A stretch of DNA of 64,000 nucleotides from Leptolyngbya sp. NIES-3755 (GCA_001548435.1 AP017308.1:2489030-2553029), one strand, 5' to 3'; counted from the stretch's first letter, positions 1-6,935 are shown. The notes: generated by a model from the letters alone, not told the origin. Numbers and translations are program-made.

Positions 1-389
1 ATGATGCGACTCGATCGTTCTATAGTAAAATGCTGCAAATTGTAGAGAATCCGAATACGATCGCGGATGGTGCAAGAACTCGATCGCTTGGAACTCTAAC
101 ATTCCCATTAGTTCTCGAATACGTTGATGAAATGGTTACAGTGTCCGAAGCTGCAATTTTACGAACATTGTTCTTCGTTTGGGAACGGCTCAAAATTGTG
201 GTCGAACCAACTGGAGTTTTAGCTGCAACTGCATTACTAGAAGGCATTGTTTCTTTTCCCGATGCCAAAGTTGGGGTGATCATCAGTGGTGGAAATGTTG
301 ACCTCAAAGAAGTTGGAAAGCTATTTAGTAAAGCGACTCCACGGGAAAAAGCGTCCAAACGTCTTCCGCTTGCTCCAGAAATGAGTTGA
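1..389 (+). CDS. threonine dehydratase / serine racemase family enzyme (3' part only)
   Basis: The reading frame is open from the first complete codon at position 3, so the gene enters from outside the window and only about 129 C-terminal residues are visible. The segment ENPNTIADGART followed by FPLVLEYVDEMVTVSE, then the EPTGVLAATALL block and ISGGNVDL near the end, are typical of the small fold-type II PLP enzymes that include threonine ammonia-lyase, serine racemase and threo-3-hydroxyaspartate dehydratase. The PLP lysine lies upstream and is not seen. Which substrate is used cannot be told from this fragment. The gene ends about 100 bp before the SPFH gene on the same strand. Confidence 0.85.
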   Translation, partial: DATRSFYSKMLQIVENPNTIADGARTRSLGTLTFPLVLEYVDEMVTVSEAAILRTLFFVWERLKIVVEPTGVLAATALLEGIVSFPDAKVGVIISGGNVDLKEVGKLFSKATPREKASKRLPLAPEMS

Positions 390-491
390 TCTCCGGAACA
401 AATTTATTCTTTGTTGTAGTTGCTCGACAAGAGGAGTGTAAGGATTTACTGGGTACGCTAATTTATCCAACTCAACCAAGGACAAACCTGT

Positions 492-1307
492 ATGCAAGCT
501 TCCTTGAATCGTCGATCGATGATTCCGATGTTCATTGCATTTGCCCTACTCGGATTCGGTGGACTAATCACCTTACTGCGCTCCGTGACTGTGATCCAAA
601 CTGGAGAAATTGGCATTGTTGATCTCTATGGTCAAGTTTCTGATCAACCGCTAACCCCTGGTATTCACCTGAAAAATCCAATGGCTCGAAAGACCACGTT
701 TTCAACCCAAATTCGGGAAGTCAAGGAAACACTAGAGACACCGACCAAGGATGGTTTAATGCTCACGGTGGATGTGAGTGTTCTCTATCGCATTGATCCA
801 AGCAAAGCAAAACAGCTTTATCAAACCGTTGGGACGAACTATGAGGAAGTGATTTTAGTGCCTCAAATCCGATCGATGATTCGGGCTGCAACTGCAACCT
901 ATCAGTTCAACACGATTTACACGAGCGATCGCGAAAAACTGGCTCAACAGCTTCGGGACAATTTGAACAAAACCTTGAACGATCGCGGCATCATCATTGA
1001 AGAAACGCCGCTGCGGAGTGTCACGCTTCCCGACAGCATTAACCAATCGGTGCAAGAACGGCTCAAAGCTGAACAAGAAAGTCAGCGGATGAAATTTGTG
1101 CTGGAGAAAGAGCGACAAGAAGCCGATCGTAAACGCATCGAAGCTCAAGGAAATGCAGATGCTCAGAAGATTCTGGCGCAAGGACTAACGGATCAAACTC
1201 TGCGATTCAAGCAAATTGAAGCCATGCAAGAATTAGCAAAATCCCAGAATTCCAAAGTGATTGTAATGAATGGCAATCAGAATGCACCTGTGATGTTGCA
1301 ACCGTAG
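492..1307 (+). CDS. SPFH/prohibitin-family membrane protein
   Basis: The 271-residue protein starts with a short basic stretch and one hydrophobic segment at about residues 11-30 (MFIAFALLGFGGLITLL). A prohibitin/SPFH (band 7) domain follows, and then a charged helical tail rich in E, K, R and Q (about residues 185-235) that should form a coiled coil. Members of this family assemble into membrane-bound rings and often modulate FtsH-type proteases. The start at 492 is supported by AAGGA at 478-482, nine bases upstream. Length and layout match cyanobacterial prohibitin homologues. The partner is not visible, but ftsH occurs 28 kb away. Confidence 0.9.
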   Translation: MQASLNRRSMIPMFIAFALLGFGGLITLLRSVTVIQTGEIGIVDLYGQVSDQPLTPGIHLKNPMARKTTFSTQIREVKETLETPTKDGLMLTVDVSVLYRIDPSKAKQLYQTVGTNYEEVILVPQIRSMIRAATATYQFNTIYTSDREKLAQQLRDNLNKTLNDRGIIIEETPLRSVTLPDSINQSVQERLKAEQESQRMKFVLEKERQEADRKRIEAQGNADAQKILAQGLTDQTLRFKQIEAMQELAKSQNSKVIVMNGNQNAPVMLQP

Positions 1308-1314
1308 GACTGAA

Positions 1315-1366
1315 GTTCCTGTTAAGGTGAACAGAACTTTTTCATTTGATTCACTTTAACAGGAAC
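1315..1366. terminator. long inverted repeat between convergent gene ends
   Basis: GTTCCTGTTAAGGTGAA at 1315-1331 pairs with TTCACTTTAACAGGAAC at 1350-1366, giving 17 pairs with a single G-U and an 18-base loop. It lies between the stop of the SPFH gene and the end of the minus-strand gene at 1372. It probably acts as a two-way terminator. There is no long T-run directly after either arm, so an mRNA-stabilising hairpin or a small palindromic repeat is also possible. Confidence 0.6.
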
Positions 1367-1371
1367 CAATA

Positions 1372-2196
1372 CTACAGATTACCGAGATATTCCCCTTCAT
1401 CATCAAAGACAGCATCGTTATCGTCTACCCGATCGGCTCCAGGGAATTGGCAACGTGCCTGCGTCACTTCATCTTCAATCGGTTCAAGGTCAAGGGCAGC
1501 ATCATTCCATTTAGATTGTGGTTGTACAGAATTAAGCGCCTTCCATTTCTGAAAACACACATCACAAGATTTGCCTGGTTTTCCATCTGTGATGCGTGTG
1601 ACGTACTTATCTTCTTTGCAAACAAAACATCGAATTGGAAATCGCTTGAAACCCTGGCTTACAATACATTTGCAGTCAAGAAAGTTAGCAATTTTGTCAT
1701 TATCCTCTCTGTATTTCGCAAGCTTCTTCGGATGACGATACAGTGCAGCTACGACTAACTCTTGCAAATCTGACAACAGTGCTGCGTGGCTATAACGATA
1801 AGATTTCTTATCGATCGTATGTCTGTATGCGGTAAATACGTTAGCGCCATCATTTGTTATCAACATCACACGATAGCCATAATGAGGCTTTTTCGTGCTA
1901 CCCAAGCGACCAAAGATCAGGGTAAAGTCTTCGTTGAAGAGAACATTCGCATTGCCGCTTTGCACTCTTCGCGTGTCAACCTCTACAGAGTCAAAGTCAA
2001 AATCCTTGTCTAAGAATTGAGGTAAATCAAAGAAAGCAAAAATCGGGGTCTTGACTGGAGTATGAGGAGGCACTGTGTAGTTCTCAAACAGGCTCCCCAA
2101 ATCATCTGGTAATCCTGTCAAGTTGTAGATCGAAGCTACCTTTCTTAGAAGCAAGATGTAGTTCCGTCGCTGATTTACACTACCATTGTCGTGCAT
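1372..2196 (-). CDS. hypothetical zinc-ribbon protein, 5' end cut by an IS3 element
   Basis: I do not recognise this family. From the methionine at 2196 it runs about 274 residues. The middle is mixed alpha/beta, then a likely zinc-binding part carries CFVC and CDVC pairs (CxxC...CxxC), and the tail is acidic with many D and E. The first available methionine lies one base from the left inverted repeat of the IS3 element at 2198, and further in-frame codons upstream are IS sequence, so the natural 5' end and promoter are most likely lost. The opposite IS flank encodes something unrelated, so the rest of the gene is not across the element. It is probably not functional unless the present ATG is the original one. 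Confidence 0.55.
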   Translation of the reverse strand: MHDNGSVNQRRNYILLLRKVASIYNLTGLPDDLGSLFENYTVPPHTPVKTPIFAFFDLPQFLDKDFDFDSVEVDTRRVQSGNANVLFNEDFTLIFGRLGSTKKPHYGYRVMLITNDGANVFTAYRHTIDKKSYRYSHAALLSDLQELVVAALYRHPKKLAKYREDNDKIANFLDCKCIVSQGFKRFPIRCFVCKEDKYVTRITDGKPGKSCDVCFQKWKALNSVQPQSKWNDAALDLEPIEDEVTQARCQFPGADRVDDNDAVFDDEGEYLGNL

Positions 2197-2267
2197 CTGA
2201 AATGACCCCAAAAATCTAGACCACTCCAAAAGCAACAAAGAACCGTTTAAGGAGTAGGATCAAGTGC

Positions 2268-2573
2268 ATGTCAAATCAAGCGAAGAAATACAGCCCCCAA
2301 TTCAAAGCCAAAGTCGTCCTCGAACTGCTGCGTGGCGAAAAGACGCAAACCGAGATCAGTCGAGCGCATGGCGTGCATCGCAGTGTGTTAACGCGATGGC
2401 AAAACGAATTCGTCGAACGAGCGCCCGTGGTGTTTGGGGAGACTGGACAAGTTTCAGAAACCGAAGCACGCATTGCAGAACTCGAACAAATGGTGGGGAA
2501 ATTGACGATGCAATTAGAAGTCGCAAAAAAAGCATCGAGCATCTCAGCGACGAAGAAAAGCGGTGCATTGTAG
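2268..2573 (+). CDS. IS3-family transposase OrfA (HTH subunit)
   Basis: The 101-residue protein has an N-terminal helix-turn-helix of the Tnp_1 type (KKYSPQFKAKVVLELL, then TEISRAHGVHRSVLTRW) and a leucine-rich heptad segment near the C-terminus (about residues 62-85) used for multimerisation. It binds the element ends. It overlaps orfB. The run of seven A at 2525-2531 followed by GC gives the A-AAA-AAG type -1 frameshift signal that lets ribosomes make the OrfAB fusion transposase. A GGAG sequence lies about 15 bases before the ATG. Confidence 0.92.
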   Translation: MSNQAKKYSPQFKAKVVLELLRGEKTQTEISRAHGVHRSVLTRWQNEFVERAPVVFGETGQVSETEARIAELEQMVGKLTMQLEVAKKASSISATKKSGAL

Positions 2574-3397
2574 CTGAGCTACAACCGAGCTATTCTGTGC
2601 GTTTGGTGTGTGAAGTACTATTGGTGAATCGAAGTAGCTTGTACTATCAGCCCGTTGAGGAAGATTTTGAAGCAGAGACAGAACTGAAATCAGCGATCGA
2701 CAAAATTGCAGGCGAGTTTCCGCGCTATGGCTATCGGCGAATTACTCAGCAATTGAAACGGCAAGGGATTGTCGTCAACCATAAACGGGTTGCTCGATTG
2801 ATGAAAGAAATGGGGCTTGCCGGAAAAGCTCCAAAACGGCGAGTTCGCACGACCAATAGCAATCATAGCTTTGCACGTTATCCGAATCGAGTTGCAGGAC
2901 TGAGGATTGAACGACCGAACCAAGTCTGGGTTGGAGATATCACATACATTCGATTAGGAGAAGGCTTTGTTTATCTGGCTGTCTTGATGGATGTATTTAC
3001 TCGCTGTATTCGGGGGTGGCACTTAGGGCGAGGACTGGATCACAGTCTGACCTTAACCGCATTGAACAAGGCTTTAGAACATTACCAGCCAGAGATTCAT
3101 CATTCTGACCAAGGGGTGCAGTATGCAGCGACAGGCTATGTTGAGGCACTAAAGCAACGAAACATTGAAATCAGCATGGCAGAGGTGGGAGAGCCAACGC
3201 AGAATGGCTATGCGGAACGACTGATGCGAACGATTAAAGAGGAGGAAGTCGATTTATCCGAGTATCGTAACTTTGCGGAAGCGTACATGCAGATCAAAGT
3301 GTTTTTGGAGGATGTGTACATGAGGAAGAGGATACATTCATCAATTGGATATTTAACACCAATTGAATTTGAAAGTGAATGGAGGAACAATCACTAA
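2531..3397 (+). CDS. IS3-family transposase OrfB (DDE catalytic part, made by -1 frameshift)
   Basis: In the -1 frame after the A7 run the product continues SIEHLSDEEKRCIVAEL and includes the IS3 OrfB signature. There is a helix-turn-helix-like region with YGYRRITQQL, then the rve integrase domain. The catalytic triad is visible as D in GDITYI, D in HSDQGVQY and E in NGYAERLMRTIKEEE. There is no stop or frameshift other than the programmed one, so the transposase looks intact. The coordinate given is the first codon after the slip; the true product is the OrfAB fusion of about 380 residues. Confidence 0.9.
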   Translation, partial: SIEHLSDEEKRCIVAELQPSYSVRLVCEVLLVNRSSLYYQPVEEDFEAETELKSAIDKIAGEFPRYGYRRITQQLKRQGIVVNHKRVARLMKEMGLAGKAPKRRVRTTNSNHSFARYPNRVAGLRIERPNQVWVGDITYIRLGEGFVYLAVLMDVFTRCIRGWHLGRGLDHSLTLTALNKALEHYQPEIHHSDQGVQYAATGYVEALKQRNIEISMAEVGEPTQNGYAERLMRTIKEEEVDLSEYRNFAEAYMQIKVFLEDVYMRKRIHSSIGYLTPIEFESEWRNNH

Positions 3398-3496
3398 AAC
3401 AAACATGAAAAAGAATGAGAGATAGCAGTATACTAGCTATGAGCTAATGTTGCTTTTCTCTCGAAGGAAGTGGTCTAGTTTCGAGGGGTCATTTCA

Positions 3497-4103
3497 CTCA
3501 CTGTTGCGACCAATGCCTCATTGTCCTGAAACCAAGCTCGACTTTCTCCCTTGCCATTGATGCGAACGGCTTTGTACTGTCGCCAGTCCGGTTCGTCTTG
3601 AGTGCCACTGGTTAACTTCACATTGCCGCCATCAATACTGATTTCCAGAATCGGCTCTGGCGCTTCGGGTTCAAGTTCTTCCCACGGTTGTCGCTGGACT
3701 AATCGTTGTTGCGTTTTGGCGCTGACGCGCATTCCTGTATACACCGCGATGTCTCGTTCTGCGCGGGCATAGGAAACCGTTGCACTCGCTCTCAAACAGC
3801 ACGCTTCCAAGTAAGGACTCATTTGGCTTCTCGCAGATACCCCTAATCGTGTCGCTTGTTCACTCGTCAATTGCAGTTCTCCTAAGATACTTTTCAACCG
3901 TCGCGGGTAGCCTTCAGTTGTGGCGGTAACTGCTGTGATAAAAAACTCCCTAATCCTGGTGTGACGTGCTGTTGCACTTGAGTTCGCACCATCGCTTCGA
4001 TTTCTGCCAAATTCGTTATCTGGCTTTTGTCAGCATCGTTGTACAAGATTTTTGCAATCGCTTGAACATGGGCATTCAGCGCTTGTTGGTCTTCAGGAGT
4101 CAT
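3497..4103 (-). pseudogene. ISKra4-type transposase remnant, 3' part removed by IS3
   Basis: Two minus-strand reading frames meet at 3894-3897, where TTGA joins the stop of the first to a TTG codon of the second. The first (about 69 residues) is helical. The second (about 133 residues up to the IS3 end) contains the features of ISKra4-family transposases: a cysteine pair region (EACCLRASATVSYARAERD), the VSAKTQQRLV helix, then the first catalytic strand ISIDGGNVKL. The remainder of the DDE core is missing, because the IS3 element follows and the sequence beyond it is unrelated. The split frame is known in this family, but here the truncation alone makes it inactive. Confidence 0.75.
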
Positions 4104-4297
4104 CGCGGGAACCTCTTCAGGAATCGGTTTCCTTTATTCTCATTTTTCTCCTCAGAAGGTGACACGCTCCCGTTGCCATCCACGAAAGTAAGAGTCTGGC
4201 TCCTCAATTCGTAGCAGTCGAACTGTAGACACCTTCTAGATGTATGCCAAGCGATCAGACCGTAACCTAAGTGAATTGCAGTTTCTATCAGTAAACT

Positions 4298-5008
4298 ATG
4301 ATCAGCAAACAGGCTTTGATTCTTTCTTTGCTATTGTCTTCGTTCGTTCCGACTACTGCGATCGCAGCACCCCGCTCTAGTTCTGTTATTAAAGAGATTA
4401 ATTGGAACACAGATGCAACATCACATCGATCGCAAATCGGACAAATTTTTAGCTATCGTTGTCCGCCCAACGGGCGTGTTTCTGTGATTTATGGAAGTGA
4501 CTTCTATTCTACGGGTTCTTCGATTTGCACTGCTGCGGTTCATGCGGGACTCATTACCGTCCCTGCGGGGGGAATAGTTGCAATTCAAATCCAACCCGAA
4601 ACGATTTTGTTTGGTACAACTCAAAGTAGTGTGAGAACTCGCAGTCTTTCCAGTTCACCAAGCTTTTTGTTTGTAAATCCTGCGACTAGCGCTCCGCTCA
4701 CTGACCCAAAAATTCGCATCATTGGCTGGGGAACTGATGCAAATCATCAACGGGGGCGGCTTGACCAAGAATTCAGCTACCGTTGTTTACCAAATGGTGA
4801 GATTTCCACGATTTATGGCACTGACGTTTACAGCATTGGCTCTTCGATCTGTACAGCCGCAGTTCACGCAGGGAAGATTACGGTAAAGGATGGTGGAACA
4901 GTGACAATTCGGATTGGCTCAGAGCAGAACTTTACGGGTACAACTCGAAATGGGGTGAGAACTCGAAATCTACGAGGTTCGGGAGCAAGTTTCACCTTTC
5001 TACTTTGA
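4298..5008 (+). CDS. secreted protein with two LCCL domains
   Basis: The 236-residue protein has a signal peptide (residues 1-23, ending TAIAAP). Two homologous copies of about 95 residues follow, at roughly 30-125 and 140-235. Each holds the LCCL core: YRC-PPNG-or-LPNG, IYGSD or IYGTD, then SSICTAAVHAG. The SSIC..A.VHAG block with its two cysteines defines the LCCL fold known from eukaryotic Limulus factor C and cochlin and from some bacteria. It should be exported to the periplasm or the surface. The ligand is unknown. It stands alone between the ISKra4 remnant and the tRNA-array leader. Confidence 0.85.
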   Translation: MISKQALILSLLLSSFVPTTAIAAPRSSSVIKEINWNTDATSHRSQIGQIFSYRCPPNGRVSVIYGSDFYSTGSSICTAAVHAGLITVPAGGIVAIQIQPETILFGTTQSSVRTRSLSSSPSFLFVNPATSAPLTDPKIRIIGWGTDANHQRGRLDQEFSYRCLPNGEISTIYGTDVYSIGSSICTAAVHAGKITVKDGGTVTIRIGSEQNFTGTTRNGVRTRNLRGSGASFTFLL

Positions 5009-5063
5009 TGCTAGGCAAGTTGTTTGAACGATAGCGTCTTCGTAGAAAATCTTGAAAATGATC

Positions 5064-5110
5064 TGGACAGATTTGTAATATATATGTAGTATAAAACTAG
5101 AGCATACTAC
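5064..5110 (+). promoter_or_regulatory. promoter with overlapping inverted repeat (copy 1)
   Basis: TGGACA at 5064-5069 and TAGTAT at 5087-5092 are 17 bases apart. GTAGTAT (5086-5092) is repeated in inverse as ATACTAC (5104-5110), so a dimeric regulator could sit on the -10 and start. The block TTGTAATA...ATGTAGTAT recurs at the promoter of copy 2 near 5874-5893. Confidence 0.5.
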
Positions 5111-5125
5111 AAGTAATACATCGAG

Positions 5126-5251
5126 ATGATTCACAGTTCTTTTTCTTACCGCAATGATGCCTTTTCCAACTCGACAGTTTCAGGGATGGAAGGCGCGTGT
5201 GCCTTAGAAAACTGGCTGAAAAATCATCAGATAAGCGGGCAAGACAGGTGA
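5126..5251 (+). CDS. small ORF, 41 codons, unknown
   Basis: ATG at 5126 follows the promoter at 5064-5092 by about 30 bases and the frame stays open for 41 codons to TGA. The peptide starts MIHSSFSYRN and ends QISGQDR. The ribosome-binding site is weak. It lies just ahead of the hairpin at 5283-5320, so it could be a leader peptide whose translation affects read-through into the HNH gene. It may also be a chance ORF. Confidence 0.3.
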   Translation: MIHSSFSYRNDAFSNSTVSGMEGACALENWLKNHQISGQDR

Positions 5252-5282
5252 ATCCGAGTCTTTAGCAACATTCTCACGATTT

Positions 5283-5320
5283 CCCCGCTTCGTACCATAC
5301 CCGAAGTGGGGTTCTTTTTT
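5283..5320 (+). terminator. intrinsic terminator or attenuator before the HNH gene
   Basis: CCCCGCTTCG (5283-5292) pairs fully, with one G-U, with CGAAGTGGGG (5302-5311) around a nine-base loop, and is followed by TTCTTTTTT (5312-5320). The HNH ribosome-binding site AGGAGG starts at 5321, immediately after the T-run. A terminator placed between a promoter and the start codon of the next gene suggests attenuation. Confidence 0.75.
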
Positions 5321-5336
5321 AGGAGGCAAAATCGTC

Positions 5337-5855
5337 ATGCAGGCAACCGAACCACATATATTACAGACCTCGATCGTCGTTTTTTCCAGAAACTACCTGC
5401 CGATCGGTCGCATCAACATCAAACGAGCAATCGTCCTGATTATCACCGGACAAGCTGAACCGCTCGATTTTGAAGATACTCGCCAGTGGGAAGTACGATC
5501 GCCCAACATCGTACTACAAGTGTCGGAACACATCCGTTTAACCGGATCAAATCCAGAACGCCATTGGAAAATCCCCGCAGTCAGCCGCCGAGAAATTCTC
5601 CGCCGTGACAATCACACCTGCCAGTACTGCGGCAGCACCAAGCATCTAACGATCGATCACGTGATTCCCCGTTCTAAAGGCGGAACTCACACCTGGGATA
5701 ACGTGGTGACGGCTTGCGCGACTTGTAACTCGAAAAAGAGCGATCGCTTTTTATCCGAACTCGGCATGAAGCTCAAAACCAAGCCAAAACCACCGATTCA
5801 TCCAGCGATCGCGTTCTCCGAACAGTTCTGGCAAGCCTCCGAAAAAAAGTTGTAG
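5337..5855 (+). CDS. HNH endonuclease
   Basis: The 172-residue protein has an N-terminal beta-rich part (about 1-70: VVFSRNYLPIGRINIKRA, a pattern common in cyanobacterial HNH proteins) and an HNH nuclease domain at about 95-145. The metal-binding cysteines are CQYCG and ACATCN, and the catalytic core is TIDHVIPRSKGG followed by WDNVVTAC. The enzyme should cut nucleic acid; the substrate is not known. AGGAGG at 5321-5326 supports the start. It sits directly ahead of the tRNA array, and a second HNH gene lies inside the array, so both may belong to the mobility or maintenance of that array. Confidence 0.88.
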   Translation: MQATEPHILQTSIVVFSRNYLPIGRINIKRAIVLIITGQAEPLDFEDTRQWEVRSPNIVLQVSEHIRLTGSNPERHWKIPAVSRREILRRDNHTCQYCGSTKHLTIDHVIPRSKGGTHTWDNVVTACATCNSKKSDRFLSELGMKLKTKPKPPIHPAIAFSEQFWQASEKKL

Positions 5856-5863
5856 TACACCCC

Positions 5864-5904
5864 TTGACAATCTTGTAATACGTTATGTAGTATTAATGTA
5901 ATAC
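5864..5904 (+). promoter_or_regulatory. promoter of the 53-codon ORF and tRNA array, with palindromes (copy 2)
   Basis: A perfect TTGACA at 5864-5869 is followed after 18 bases by TAGTAT at 5888-5893. The start region holds the palindrome GTATTA-ATG-TAATAC (5890-5904), and another TAATAC lies inside the spacer. The spacer and -10 (TTGTAATAC...TTATGTAGTAT) repeat the sequence of the promoter at 5064-5092, so the two are probably under one regulator. It is the only strong promoter I see ahead of the tRNA array. Confidence 0.65.
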
Positions 5905-5931
5905 GAGATAAGACAAACCGGAGGCGACGAA

Positions 5932-6093
5932 ATGATTCTGTTTCTGAGACATCCGAAATCGGACTCCTGGAACTTTAGCTGGGATCGTCGAAGACAACAA
6001 ACCAGTGCTGAAATTCGATTAGCGCGGAAGCAATCTGAAGCAATTTCAAAAGTACAAAATGAAGGCTTTTTGAAACTGCGATCGATGCTTTAA
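5932..6093 (+). CDS. small basic protein, 53 residues, unknown
   Basis: ATG at 5932 has a good ribosome-binding site (GGAGG at 5921-5925). The peptide begins MILFLRHPKSD and is rich in R, K and Q (WDRRRQQTSAEIRLARKQ). No family is recognised. It is the first gene after the strong promoter at 5864-5893 and lies 89 bases ahead of the first tRNA, so it is probably cotranscribed with the array. Confidence 0.5.
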   Translation: MILFLRHPKSDSWNFSWDRRRQQTSAEIRLARKQSEAISKVQNEGFLKLRSML

Positions 6094-6147
6094 GCAACAC
6101 TCACACCGAACCATGAAAACTGAATAGTTCACCTAATGTGATCCAAA

Positions 6148-6175
6148 GAAGGCAAGACAATCACACCTTGCCTTC
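6148..6175 (+). other. hairpin ahead of the first tRNA
   Basis: GAAGGCAAG (6148-6156) pairs with CTTGCCTTC (6167-6175) around a ten-base loop. There is no T-run after it, so it is more likely an RNA-processing or insulating hairpin than a terminator. Confidence 0.5.
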
Positions 6176-6182
6176 ACTTTAA

Positions 6183-6258
6183 GAGGATGTAGCTCAGTCT
6201 GGTCTAGAGCGTCTGTTTGTCGAACAGAAAGTCGCGAGTTCAAATCTCGTCATCCTCG
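6183..6258 (+). tRNA. tRNA-Asp(GTC)
   Basis: Acceptor GAGGATG pairs with CATCCTC, the D-arm is GCTC/GAGC, and the anticodon arm TCTGT-TTGTCGA-ACAGA gives GTC. The discriminator is G. The next bases are CCT, so no CCA is encoded. First tRNA of the array. Confidence 0.93.
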
Positions 6259-6261
6259 CCT

Positions 6262-6333
6262 GTCCGGGTAGCCAAGTGGGAAGGCGGCAAACTGCAAATC
6301 TGCTCAACGGGGGTTCGATTCCCCTCCCGGACT
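6262..6333 (+). tRNA. tRNA-Cys(GCA)
   Basis: Acceptor GTCCGGG/CCCGGAC, D-arm GCC/GGC, anticodon loop CTGCAAA gives GCA. The anticodon stem GCAAA/TCTGC has one A-C mismatch. Discriminator T is usual for Cys. No CCA is encoded. It starts three bases after tRNA-Asp. Confidence 0.9.
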
Positions 6334-6339
6334 TGAGAA

Positions 6340-6413
6340 GAGGTGCGAGGTGTGGGGTGCGAGGTGCGAGGTTCTGGAAATTCCCTCACACCCCGCACCT
6401 CGCACCTCACACC
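6340..6413. repeat. heptamer repeat island (GAGGTGC units) forming a palindrome
   Basis: GAGGTGC, GAGGTGT and GGGGTGC units run in tandem on the left half and in inverse (GCACCTC, ACACCCC) on the right, around a short A/T centre. They can fold into a long hairpin. The same units occur at 57750-57869. This resembles the short tandemly repeated repetitive sequences of cyanobacterial intergenic DNA. It separates tRNA-Cys from tRNA-Glu. Confidence 0.75.
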
Positions 6414-6419
6414 TTCCTT

Positions 6420-6493
6420 GGTGCTGTAGGCAAATTGGTAAAGCCACAACTCTTTCAAAGTTGCGTTTGCGGGTTCAACTCCCGTCAGCACTG
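6420..6493 (+). tRNA. tRNA-Glu(TTC)
   Basis: Acceptor GGTGCTG/CAGCACT (first pair G-U), D-arm GGC/GCC, anticodon arm CAACT-CTTTCAA-AGTTG gives TTC. T-loop TTCAACT. Discriminator G is followed by an encoded CCA. Confidence 0.92.
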
Positions 6494-6499
6494 CCAAAT

Positions 6500-6584
6500 G
6501 GAGAGGTTGCTATTGGTAGAGCAAATCGTTTGCTAAACGATCGAGGTTTAATCACCTCTGTGGGTTCAACTCCCACTCTCTCCG
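6500..6584 (+). tRNA. tRNA-Ser(GCT)
   Basis: Acceptor GGAGAGG/TCTCTCC, anticodon arm ATCGT-TTGCTAA-ACGAT gives GCT. It has a proper long class II variable arm with GAGGT pairing ACCTC, as expected for Ser. Discriminator G; no CCA encoded. This contrasts with the short variable loops of the Leu tRNAs in the same array. Confidence 0.93.
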
Positions 6585-6599
6585 TCCAAACGTTTTTTG

Positions 6600-6672
6600 G
6601 GGAATGTAGCTGAGTTGGTTCTAGCGTCAGATTGAAGCTCTGAAGAGGCGGGTTCGATTCCTGCCATTCCCA
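6600..6672 (+). tRNA. tRNA-Phe(GAA)
   Basis: Acceptor GGGAATG/CATTCCC, D-arm GCT/AGC, anticodon arm TCAGA-TTGAAGC-TCTGA gives GAA. Discriminator A, followed by TCC rather than CCA. Confidence 0.93.
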
Positions 6673-6696
6673 TCCTGAACAATCAGGAACAAACAT

Positions 6697-6771
6697 TGCC
6701 CTATAGCTCAATTGTGGCAGAGCGCCCGACTGTTAATCGGGTGGTTGTAGGTTCGACTCCTACTGGGGCAG
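6697..6771 (+). tRNA. tRNA-Asn(GTT)
   Basis: Acceptor TGCCCTA/TGGGGCA (one U-G), D-arm GCTC/GAGC, anticodon arm CCCGA-CTGTTAA-TCGGG gives GTT. Discriminator G, followed by an encoded CCA. Confidence 0.93.
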
Positions 6772-6780
6772 CCAAATTAA

Positions 6781-6855
6781 TGCCGAGTGGACGACTTTGG
6801 AAAGTCGCTATCGCTCTGAACGATGGAGATGTTGGTTCAAATCCAACCTCGGCAA
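6781..6855 (+). tRNA. tRNA-Gln(CTG)
   Basis: Acceptor TGCCGAG/CTCGGCA starts with U1-A72, as is usual for Gln. The D-arm is GAC/GTC with a loop of about 11 bases, and the anticodon arm TATCG-CTCTGAA-CGATG gives CTG. Discriminator A plus an encoded CCA. Confidence 0.88.
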
Positions 6856-6864
6856 CCAAAACTT

Positions 6865-6935
6865 TGCCCTGTGGTGTAGCGGTAGCATCTCTCACTTTGA
6901 ATGAGAAGAGTCAGGTTCAAATCCTGGCAGGGCAA
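6865..6935 (+). tRNA. tRNA-Gln(TTG)
   Basis: Acceptor TGCCCTG/CAGGGCA, anticodon arm TCTCA-CTTTGAA-TGAGA gives TTG. Discriminator A, followed by TCG, so no CCA. A second Gln isoacceptor directly after Gln(CTG). The next 51 bases hold no foldable tRNA. Confidence 0.92.

Larger units (their letters stand above)
2198..3496 (+). mobile_element. IS3-family insertion sequence, apparently complete
   Basis: The element is about 1.3 kb. The left end TGAAATGACCCC at 2198-2209 is an exact inverted copy of GGGGTCATTTCA at 3485-3496, and similarity extends inward (CTAGACCACT on the left, AGTGGTCTAG on the right). It carries overlapping orfA and orfB joined by a -1 slippery site. No short direct repeat is present: the left flank ends GCATC and the right flank starts CTCAC. 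The family is clear from the IS3 orfA/orfB arrangement and the DDE domain. Confidence 0.9.
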
